Program-made: the position numbers and the translations under genes
The notes under the pieces: generated by a model
What the model saw: only the letters and a program-made list of their open reading frames with translations
Told to the model about the DNA's origin: nothing
The model's database searches: none
Assembly (NCBI GenBank): GCA_030537815.1
Contig: JAUNVF010000019.1
Location: 1-42,843 of the forward strand
Reading direction: 5' to 3'
Source: Tissierellia bacterium
GTDB taxonomy: Bacteria > Bacillota > Clostridia > Tissierellales > Peptoniphilaceae
Length of the DNA: 42,843 bases
Shown here: positions 25,467 through 33,500 of the stretch, in pieces
Layout: every line of letters starts with the position of its first letter
Numbering within the stretch: position 1 is the first letter of the stretch

Positions 25467-26297
25467 ATGGATACGATTAGGAGTTGGATGATAAATGATA
25501 TGGGTTCCTTAACTTTTATAGGAAAGCTGACTTTTACTCTTATAGTAATAGTCATAACATTTATCTTAGTAAAAATTGTTAAAAAAGCATTGAGCAAGGC
25601 TCTAAAAATAAGCAAGGTGAAAAATGAGGGCAAGCTCGTAACGATGAATCAAATATTAGTTAAGCTTCTGTATGTAATAGCCTATTTTATTGCAATAGTT
25701 TTGATACTCGATACTTTCGGTGTAAATACAGGGGCGATTTTAGCTACAGCCGGAATAGGTGGTGTCGCCATAGGTTTTGGCGCTCAATATATAGTGAGAG
25801 ATATTATTTCCGGTATGGTCATATTGATGGAAGATCAATTTAATGTCGGAGATTTGGTTACAATAGACGGCGCAACCGGATATGTTGAAGAAGTCGGACT
25901 TAGGCTAACTAAATTGAGGGATTTCACGGGCGATATCCATATAATTCAAAACGGAAATATAAAGGTGGTTTCGAATAAATCTCGAGGACCTCAAAGAGCT
26001 TGGGTAAATATTTATTTGCCTCATGATAGCGAATATAAAAAAGTGTTCAATATCATGAAACAGGTTTGTGATGATGTAAAGAAAAAATATCCGGATATAA
26101 CAGAAGGGCCTACTGTAGTAGGTATAACGGATATATGCGAATACGATATGAAGATGTCGATTAAAGCCATGGCTGATGTAGAAACTTATCTTGATATCGA
26201 GAGGGAGATAAGAAAAGATCTCTTGATAAGATTTGTCGAAGAGGGAGTTGAACTTCCAAAGGTAATCGCCGAAAGTGGTGGAAATAATGAAGTATAG
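25467..26297 (+). CDS. Small-conductance mechanosensitive channel (MscS family)
   Basis: The 276-residue protein opens under membrane tension and releases solutes on osmotic downshock. Helices lie at about 15-38 and 62-85, with the pore helix at about 88-115 in ILATAGIGGVAIGFGAQYIVRDIISG, the Gly/Ala-rich MscS signature. The beta domain follows (GDLVTIDGATGYVEEVGLRLTKLRD) and then an alpha-beta C-terminal domain. Length is normal. It sits between DUF3343 and DUF951 genes with short gaps and overlaps, so it belongs to the same transcript. A sulfur-related role for the channel is not implied. Confidence 0.93.
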   Translation: MDTIRSWMINDMGSLTFIGKLTFTLIVIVITFILVKIVKKALSKALKISKVKNEGKLVTMNQILVKLLYVIAYFIAIVLILDTFGVNTGAILATAGIGGVAIGFGAQYIVRDIISGMVILMEDQFNVGDLVTIDGATGYVEEVGLRLTKLRDFTGDIHIIQNGNIKVVSNKSRGPQRAWVNIYLPHDSEYKKVFNIMKQVCDDVKKKYPDITEGPTVVGITDICEYDMKMSIKAMADVETYLDIEREIRKDLLIRFVEEGVELPKVIAESGGNNEV

Positions 26298-26517
26298 GGT
26301 CGGGGATATCATCACTTTAAAAAAGGGTCACCCTTGTGGCGAAAATAAATGGGAAATAATGAGAACGGGAGCAGAAATTAAATTGAAATGCCTCGGCTGC
26401 GATAAGAATATCTGGCTCCCTAGAGTCACTTTTAACAAGAGGATAAGAAAGATTGAATCCGATGGTAAATTCATAAGTATAGTACATTATGAACCCAAAG
26501 ATAAAGAGATTGGATAA
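26287..26517 (+). CDS. DUF951 family small protein
   Basis: The 76-residue protein is widely conserved in Bacillota: VGDIITLKKGHPCGENKWE with Cys17, then RTGAEIKLKCLGCDKNIWLPR with Cys35 and Cys38. The three cysteines and His15 might bind a metal, but I know of no proof. The start is ATG 26287 with GGTGG six bases upstream; in-frame GTGs at 26275 and 26278 are part of the binding site region. It overlaps the MscS gene by 11 bases, a linkage seen in many related genomes. Confidence 0.9.
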   Translation: MKYRVGDIITLKKGHPCGENKWEIMRTGAEIKLKCLGCDKNIWLPRVTFNKRIRKIESDGKFISIVHYEPKDKEIG

Positions 26518-26532
26518 ATTTGTGTTATAAGA

Positions 26533-26562
26533 CTGACATTCTTAATCGATTTGTGATAAAAT
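26533..26562 (+). promoter_or_regulatory. Promoter of the cysteine desulfidase operon
   Basis: CTGACA (26533-26538), an 18-base spacer and TAAAAT (26557-26562): five of six consensus bases in each hexamer, 30 bases upstream of the start codon. Confidence 0.5.
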
Positions 26563-26592
26563 AGAATTATCTAAATAAATCGGAGGATAAAA

Positions 26593-27867
26593 GTGGATAG
26601 GGATTATACGCTGGATCTTATAAGAGTTGTCAAAGAAGGCACTAATCCGGCACTGGGATGTACTGAACCGGTGGCTGTAGCATATGCTTCGAGTGTCTGT
26701 TCCAAATATTCAATTGGTGACTTGAGGAATTTAAAATGTACAGTTAGCAAAAGTATTTATAAAAATGGGAAATCCGTCCTGATACCCCATACCGGTAGAT
26801 GCGGACTTGAATTGGCTGCAGCTGTGGGCTTTGTGGGCGGAGATTCCGATAATGGATTCATGGTCTTAAATTCAGTCGATGATATTTCTTTAGCGATGGC
26901 AGAAGAGCTGATTGGCAAAGGGGTTATAGGATTGGATTACGATGAGGATGCACCGGATGTTTTTGTAAAAATAATCGCAAGTTCTGACAATGAGGTAGAG
27001 CTTATTCTACAAGGCTCCCATACACATATTGAAGAGATAATAGTAGACGGAAAAATCGTTTTCAAAGATCTAGCCGAAAACGGATCATCTTCAAAAGACT
27101 TTTTGCAGAATTTAAGCTTTGAAGAGATAAGGATGATAGCAGAAGATATTGAGATTTCCCTGCTTGACTTTACGATTGACGGAGTGGAAATGAATTTAAA
27201 AGCCGCTGATGCCGGTCTAAAAAGCGATATGGGCCTCGGACTAGGGAAAAAGCTTAATGATATTCAGAAAATGGGATTGATATCAATGGATTCTGGGACT
27301 AAATCCAGGATATTGACGGCCGCAGCCGCTGATATGAGGATGGGCGGAGGAGACTGCCCGATTATGACGAGTGGAGGAAGTGGAAATCAAGGACTCGGAG
27401 TGATAATTCCCATATATATAGTTGCAGAAGAGAGAAATGTGGGAGATGAGAGGTTGAAAAGGAGCTTATTTTTTGCTCATGCGATAAATGAATATGTAAA
27501 AGTTTATTCTGGAAAATTATCCGGAATGTGCGGATGTGCTATCGGAGCTGGAATAGGAGCGACAGCGGCAATTACATGGATGCTTGGCGGAAATGATGAA
27601 CAGATAGCCGGAGCTTGTAATAATATGTTTGCCAATCTTTCCGGGATGATATGCGACGGAGCTAAAAATACATGTGCACTAAAATTGGCGACCTCCGCCG
27701 GAGAAGCAGTTTTGTCTGCGCATCTGTCGCTAAATGGATTTTTAGTGACTCCCGATGTCGGGATTGTGGGAAATACGATAGAGGATACGATTAAAAATAT
27801 CGGAAAATTATCTCATCTTGGATTTAACAAGGTCGATGATATTATGATACAAATAATCGATAGATAA
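26593..27867 (+). CDS. L-cysteine desulfidase / UPF0597 family protein
   Basis: Members of this family (archaeal L-cysteine desulfidase, bacterial CdsB/YhaM) split L-cysteine into sulfide, ammonia and pyruvate using a [4Fe-4S] cluster. The family is related to the serine dehydratase alpha subunit. The 424-residue protein has Cys23 in GTNPALGCTEP near the N-terminus, and KNGKSVLIPHTGRCGLE. It also has GGDCPIMTSGGSGNQG, Cys313 and Cys315 in SGMCGCAIGAG, and Cys354 with Cys361 in ICDGAKNTCALK. These give the nucleophile and cluster ligand candidates. The start is GTG 26593 with CGGAGG upstream. It is cytoplasmic and shares a transcript with the symporter 21 bases downstream, which may supply its amino acid substrate. 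Confidence 0.9.
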   Translation: MDRDYTLDLIRVVKEGTNPALGCTEPVAVAYASSVCSKYSIGDLRNLKCTVSKSIYKNGKSVLIPHTGRCGLELAAAVGFVGGDSDNGFMVLNSVDDISLAMAEELIGKGVIGLDYDEDAPDVFVKIIASSDNEVELILQGSHTHIEEIIVDGKIVFKDLAENGSSSKDFLQNLSFEEIRMIAEDIEISLLDFTIDGVEMNLKAADAGLKSDMGLGLGKKLNDIQKMGLISMDSGTKSRILTAAAADMRMGGGDCPIMTSGGSGNQGLGVIIPIYIVAEERNVGDERLKRSLFFAHAINEYVKVYSGKLSGMCGCAIGAGIGATAAITWMLGGNDEQIAGACNNMFANLSGMICDGAKNTCALKLATSAGEAVLSAHLSLNGFLVTPDVGIVGNTIEDTIKNIGKLSHLGFNKVDDIMIQIIDR

Positions 27868-27888
27868 ATTATAGAGGGGAGTGATTCC

Positions 27889-29052
27889 ATGAAAATAAAA
27901 GATAATTTAATTATAAAATTAATACTGGGTGTCGTTTTAGGAATTATAATAGGAGTAATTTCAAATGAAAGCATAATCCAGATAATAATAACTCTCAAGC
28001 AGATTCTGGGACAGGTAATATTCTACATGGTTCCTTTGATCATACTTGGATTTATAACTCCGGCAATTACGGATTTAAAGGATAATGCCAGCAAGATGTT
28101 ATTTGCTGCATTGATAATAGCCTATCTATCATCAGTTGGAGCTGCATTATTTTCTATGGCGTCGGGATATGCGATTATTCCGAGATTAAATATAGTTCCT
28201 GAGACAGAGGGCATAAGGCATTTGCCAGAGATGGTATTCGCGCTTGAAATCCCATCTATAATGCCCGTTATGACAGCATTATTTACAGCAATAGTTTTTG
28301 GACTTGCTATAATATGGACTAAGGCTGAGAATTTTGAAAAACTATTTAAAGAATTAAATGATATATTAATGCAATTAGTAAAGAGGATAATCATACCGAT
28401 TTTGCCGATATTCATAGCTACGACTTTTGCGGGACTAGCATATGAAGGGGAGATAATAAGTCAATTTCCTGTATTTCTAAAAATCATAATTATAGTTATA
28501 ATTGGACATTTTATATGGCTGGCACTGCTCTATGCAATAGCCGGTGCCATATCAAAGAAAAATCCATTTGATGTGTTGAAATACTATGGACCTGCTTATT
28601 TTACAGCCCTTGGAACGATGAGTTCTGCAGCAACTCTTCCGGTTGCTTTGACTTGTGCGAGAAAGTCGCCAATCCTAGACAGGAAGATAGCCGACTTTGC
28701 AGTTCCTATCGGAGCGACTATTCATCTTTGCGGCTCTGTGCTCACCGAGGTATTTTTCGTTATGACCGTATCTCAGATTTTATACGGAAAGCTTCCGACT
28801 GTCGGCAGTATGTTATTATTTATAGTTTTGCTCGGAATCTTTGCAATAGGAGCGCCTGGAATCCCCGGTGGTACTGTCATGGCATCGCTTGGACTTATTA
28901 CAGGTGTATTGATGTTTGACGATACGGGAGTCGCTTTGATGCTGACCATATTTGCACTTCAAGACAGTTTCGGAACAGCTTGTAATGTAACTGGAGACGG
29001 AGCTATAGCATTGATGCTGACGGGATTATTCGGCGAACAAGCCGAAGGCTAA
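27889..29052 (+). CDS. Dicarboxylate/amino acid:cation symporter (DAACS family)
   Basis: The 387-residue membrane protein takes up an amino acid or dicarboxylate with sodium or protons, with the fold of Glt/GltPh. Signs are the hydrophobic start with about six helices, then the serine-containing re-entrant segment near MSSAATLPVALTCARK and PIGATIHLCGSVLTEVFF. The second hairpin is at APGIPGGTVMASLGLITGVLM, and the substrate-site helix at LQDSFGTACNVTGDGAIALML. The length is a little under the family mean of about 400-420. Operon partnership with the cysteine desulfidase suggests cysteine, cystine or serine as substrate, but sequence alone does not settle it. A bidirectional terminator follows. 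Confidence 0.92.
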   Translation: MKIKDNLIIKLILGVVLGIIIGVISNESIIQIIITLKQILGQVIFYMVPLIILGFITPAITDLKDNASKMLFAALIIAYLSSVGAALFSMASGYAIIPRLNIVPETEGIRHLPEMVFALEIPSIMPVMTALFTAIVFGLAIIWTKAENFEKLFKELNDILMQLVKRIIIPILPIFIATTFAGLAYEGEIISQFPVFLKIIIIVIIGHFIWLALLYAIAGAISKKNPFDVLKYYGPAYFTALGTMSSAATLPVALTCARKSPILDRKIADFAVPIGATIHLCGSVLTEVFFVMTVSQILYGKLPTVGSMLLFIVLLGIFAIGAPGIPGGTVMASLGLITGVLMFDDTGVALMLTIFALQDSFGTACNVTGDGAIALMLTGLFGEQAEG

Positions 29053-29100
29053 GTGAAGGTCTTGAAATTCTTTAATACAATTTGATTATTTTATAATTAT

Positions 29101-29133
29101 AAAATCCCAATTGGCATGCTAATTGGGATTTTT
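29101..29133. terminator. Bidirectional terminator after the symporter gene
   Basis: Stem AAAATCCCAATT (29101-29112) with AATTGGGATTTT (29121-29132), eight-base loop, five T on the plus side; on the minus side the stem ends in four T. It separates the symporter gene from the convergent small-protein gene. Confidence 0.88.
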
Positions 29134-29176
29134 GTCTACACTTAAAGTTTAAAAATTGGATTATAAAATCAAAAGT

Positions 29177-29473
29177 TTAAGGCTTTCCTTTCTTTACGAG
29201 CCTTGAAAAAAATCCAAATAGAAAAAATACCATGGCAACGGCGATCTTATATCTATGCTCATGAATAAAATCTTGGGATATTATCTCTTTAGATTCAGAT
29301 TTTTTATCGTTTTCTTTATTTGATGTCGAGATTTGAATTTCTTTTGAATCGTCTTTAGAGCTTACCAAAAGCTCGATCTCCGATTTGATAAAATTATTTG
29401 GAGCCGAGTTTGTGTTTAAATAAATAGGACAAAATAAATTTGTAATCAATAATATTATAATAATTGTTTTCAT
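29177..29473 (-). CDS. Small secreted or membrane protein with C-terminal anchor, unknown
   Basis: The 98-residue product has a hydrophobic N-terminus like a signal peptide (about 3-20). A hydrophilic Ser/Lys/Glu-rich middle (about 25-75) follows, then a second hydrophobic segment (about 77-93) with a Lys-rich end. It may be a type I single-pass protein after processing. No family is recognised. The start is ATG 29473 with TGAGGT upstream; a TTG at 29485 belongs to the binding site. It is divergent from the radical SAM gene and shares an 93-base gap with it. Confidence 0.65.
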   Translation of the reverse strand: MKTIIIILLITNLFCPIYLNTNSAPNNFIKSEIELLVSSKDDSKEIQISTSNKENDKKSESKEIISQDFIHEHRYKIAVAMVFFLFGFFSRLVKKGKP

Positions 29474-29534
29474 AATATACCTCAATGTTTATTATACCCC
29501 TAATCACAAAAATCTTTTTTGAATGGGATAATGG

Positions 29535-29543
29535 TGTTATAAT
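29535..29543 (+). promoter_or_regulatory. Extended -10 promoter of the radical SAM gene
   Basis: TGTTATAAT at 29535-29543, with a T-only -35 region (29515-29520) at 17 bases from the hexamer; 23 bases upstream of the start codon. Confidence 0.5.
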
Positions 29544-29566
29544 AGATTTGAATTAAGAGGTGTTTT

Positions 29567-30481
29567 ATGAGCAGATATCTTTCATTTCACGAATATTTTT
29601 ATAATTTATTTAATAGGAAAATTCTAAAACTACCTATTGATGCCGGTTTTACCTGTCCGAATAGAGATGGGAAGATAAGCAGCAGGGGCTGTTTATTTTG
29701 CTCTGAAAGAGGAGCAGGAGATTTTACATCTTCATCGGATTTAGATATTAAGACGCAGATGAAGATTCAAAGGGACAGACTTAAAAGAAAATGGCCTGAT
29801 GGTTTAAATATTGCTTATTTTCAAAATTACACCTCTACTTATAAGAGCTTTGACGAGCTTAGAGATATTTACTATGAGGCGCTTTCTTTTGAAGATACTG
29901 TGGGACTGGCAATCGCCACGAGGGCGGATTGTATAGATTCTGAAATAATGCATTTGCTTAAAGAATTAAATGAAAAGACATTTTTATGGGTTGAGCTCGG
30001 TATGCAAACTGTCAATGACGACACTATAAGATTGATAAATCGTGGATATGAGCATGAGATTTTCGATTCGACAGTAAAAATTTTAAAAGAAAATAATATA
30101 AGGACTCTGGCTCATATAATCTTTGGACTTCCCGGTGAAGAAGAGGAAGATATGATGAATAGCATTGAATATGTAAATAAAATGGAATTGTTTGGAGTGA
30201 AAATCCACAATTTGTATATACAGGAAGATGCAGAGATTGCGAATTACTTAAATAAAATAAAGCTTTTGACTAAAGAAGAGTATGTCGACTTATGCGTCAA
30301 GGCTATAGCGAATTTAAATCCTGAAATTGTAATCCATAGATTGACGGGAGACCCTGACAGGAAAAAACTTTTGGAGCCTAAATGGGTCTGCAATAAGCTT
30401 GGAGTGATATCGTCGATAAATAAGAAATTAAAAGATGATAATATCACTCAGGGAATAAATTTTGCAAAAAAGGGTAAATAA
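29567..30481 (+). CDS. TIGR01212 family radical SAM protein (YtqA/YhcC-like)
   Basis: The 304-residue protein has an atypical radical SAM cluster motif: Cys30, then Cys42 and Cys45 in FTCPNRDGKISSRGCLFC. This long C-x11-C-x2-C spacing is the family mark. Behind it lie YFQNYTSTY, GLAIATRADC, WVELGMQTVND and HIIFGLPGEEEEDM, as in the Elp3-like radical SAM domains. It binds a [4Fe-4S] cluster and S-adenosylmethionine; the reaction is unknown. It is transcribed alone from its own extended -10 promoter, and no clear terminator follows it. Confidence 0.92.
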   Translation: MSRYLSFHEYFYNLFNRKILKLPIDAGFTCPNRDGKISSRGCLFCSERGAGDFTSSSDLDIKTQMKIQRDRLKRKWPDGLNIAYFQNYTSTYKSFDELRDIYYEALSFEDTVGLAIATRADCIDSEIMHLLKELNEKTFLWVELGMQTVNDDTIRLINRGYEHEIFDSTVKILKENNIRTLAHIIFGLPGEEEEDMMNSIEYVNKMELFGVKIHNLYIQEDAEIANYLNKIKLLTKEEYVDLCVKAIANLNPEIVIHRLTGDPDRKKLLEPKWVCNKLGVISSINKKLKDDNITQGINFAKKGK

Positions 30482-30594
30482 TATTAGATATCAATAGATA
30501 TTAAAAGATCGAACTCTATAAATATACTATATTAGATGATTATGATATAATATACTGATAGACAGTTTTAGTAGCTTTTGGAAAGGAGTAAAAG

Positions 30595-33500
30595 ATGCTA
30601 TTGCATATGGGTTTAGATGTGGGTTCAACCACTGTTAAATTGGTAGTGATGAATTCAGATCTCGACATAATTCATTCAGTATACAAAAGACATCGTTCAG
30701 ATGTCGTGGAGACTGTAAAAGAAGTTATTACAAATGCTTATAAAAATTTTATAAATGAACATATAACTATAAATGTCACCGGATCAGGAGGTATGTTTGT
30801 AGAAAAGTATCTCGGTATAGACTTTATTCAAGAGGTTGTCGCAGCGACTTCGGCTATAAAGACTTTTATACCGAATACTGATGTTGCCATTGAATTGGGT
30901 GGTGAGGACTCAAAGATAACTTATCTGAGTGGCAATGTAGAGCAGAGAATGAATTCTATATGTGCCGGAGGTACCGGAGCATTTATAGACCAGATGGCAT
31001 CTCTAATGGAGATGGACGCATCCGAGCTCAATGAGAAATCTAAGAATTTTAAGAAAATATATCCGATTGCATCGAGATGTGGGGTATTCGCAAAGACGGA
31101 TATCCAGGCTCTTATAAATCAGGGAGCGTCTAAAGAGGATATTTCGGCATCTGTATTTCAGTCTGTAGTTAATCAGACCATATCGAATCTAGCATGCGGC
31201 AGACCAATAAAGGGAAATATAGCTTTCTTGGGAGGACCGCTTCACTTTTTAGACGGGCTGAGAAATAGATTTATGGAAACATTGGAGTCAGATGAAAATA
31301 AATTTGAAACTCCTGAAAACTCACAATTATTTGTAGCCATGGGCGCAGCGATAGCGTCTATAGAATCGGATAAGATTCCATTTAAAAATTTAATGACTAA
31401 GATAGAGGCAGAAATAGAAGTCGATATCGATCATGAGAATACACTTGAAAGGCTTTTTGAAAGTCAGGAAGAAATCGATGAATTTAAAGCCGCTCATGAG
31501 AGAGATAAGATTAAAACTGCGGATATAAGCCAGTATAGGGGAGACTGCTATCTCGGAATAGATGCCGGCTCGACTACTTCCAAAGTAGTTCTCTTAGATG
31601 AGAAAGGCAGAATTTTATATTCCCATTATGCGAATAATTTAGGTAAGCCATTAGAATTATTGATAGATGTACTACAGGATATTTACAGCAAACTACCTCA
31701 AGAAGCTGTAATAGCCAGCAGTGGAATAACGGGATATGGCGAGGACTTTATAAAGGCCGCAATAGGAATTGATCATGGTGAGGTAGAGACGATAGCGCAT
31801 TATACTGCTGCAAAATTCTTCAATCCCGATGTGGATTTCATAATCGACATAGGTGGACAGGATATGAAGGCGATGCATATAACAGATGGAATCATCGACT
31901 CCATTCAATTGAACGAGGCATGCTCTTCCGGATGTGGATCCTTTATTGAGACTTTTGCCAAGTCTTTGGGGATGAATATAGTTCAGTTCCAAGAGGCTGC
32001 GCTTAAGGCGAAAAATCCGGTGGATTTAGGATCGAGATGTACCGTCTTTATGAATTCAAAAGTTAAGCAGGCTCAAAAAGAGGGAGCTTCAGTAGGAGAT
32101 ATAGCTGCTGGACTATGTTATTCTGTAATTAAAAATGCACTTCAAAAAGTAATAAAATTAAGAGATCCGAGCAAGCTCGGCAAGAATATAGTCGTACAAG
32201 GTGGTACTTTTTACGGCGACGGCATATTGAGAGCTTTTGAAAAGGTGTCGGGTAGAGTGCCGATCAGACCATCAATAGCCGGTCTTATGGGCGCATATGG
32301 AATGGCATTGATAGCTAAAGATAGACGCAAGGGCGAAAGTACTTTGTTTAAGACGGAGGAATTGGTAGATTTTAATTATAAACAAAAATCTGCAAGATGT
32401 AGTCTATGTAGCAATAATTGCGCATTGACTATAAATATATTCTCTAATGGAAATAGATTTATCAGTGGGAATAGATGCGAGAGAGGCAGTGGAGTTAAAA
32501 CTTGCAATACGGAGCTTCCCAATTTATACGATTATAAATACAAGAGGATTTTCGATTACGAATCTTTGCCTGAGGAATTGGCTCCAAGAGGAAGAGTTGG
32601 AATCCCGAGAGTATTAAATATATACGAGAATTATCCTTTTTGGCATAAATTCTTCACTACTTTGGGCTTTAGAGTAGAATTGTCGACAGATAGCAATAGA
32701 GAAGTTTATGAAAAGGGGATTGCATCAATAACGAGTGAAACAGCTTGTTATCCGGCGAAGATGGTTCATGGACATATAGAGGATTTGGTTGAAAGGGGCA
32801 TAAAATTTATTTTCTATCCCAGCGTATTCTACGAAAAACAAGAGTATGACACAGCTCAAAACCATTTGAATTGTCCCGTCGTAGCAGGATATCCTGAAGT
32901 AATAAAAAATAATGTCGACAGCTTAAATGATCAAAATGTAAAATTTATGAATCCATTTATGTCATTTGACAATGAAAAGAAATTGGCGGATAGATTATTT
33001 GAAGAATTTATAGATTATGGATTCAGCAAATCTGAGATAAGAGGCGCTGTAAGATTAGCTTTTGAAGAACTTGGAAAATATAGAAAAGATTTATCTGAAG
33101 AAGGTAAAAGGGCTATAGATAGGATAAGAGATGAAGGTATAAAGGGAATAGTACTTGCCGGAAGACCTTATCATATAGATCCTGAGATTAATCACGGTAT
33201 TCCTAATTTGATAAATTCACTAGGTTTCGCAGTATTATCTGAAGACTCTCTTGATAGGACATATGATATAAAAGATGAACTTAGAGTATTGGATCAATGG
33301 GTTTACCACTCTCGATTGTATAGAGCTGCAGAATTTGTAGGTGAACAGGATGATCTCGAAATGGTTCAACTGAATTCATTTGGCTGCGGTATAGATGCTG
33401 TGACTACAGATCAGGTGAATGAAATACTAGCTTCTCATGGAAAGATATATACTGTATTTAAAATAGACGAGGTTTCAAATCTTGGAGCTGTAAAGATAAG

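Noticed and set aside
25905-26315. 136-codon minus-strand frame over the MscS and DUF951 genes
   Set aside because: Antisense shadow of two well-conserved genes; no binding site and no recognisable protein.
28653-28919. 88-codon plus-strand frame inside the symporter gene
   Set aside because: Out-of-frame shadow; the real frame continues through it with strong DAACS motifs.
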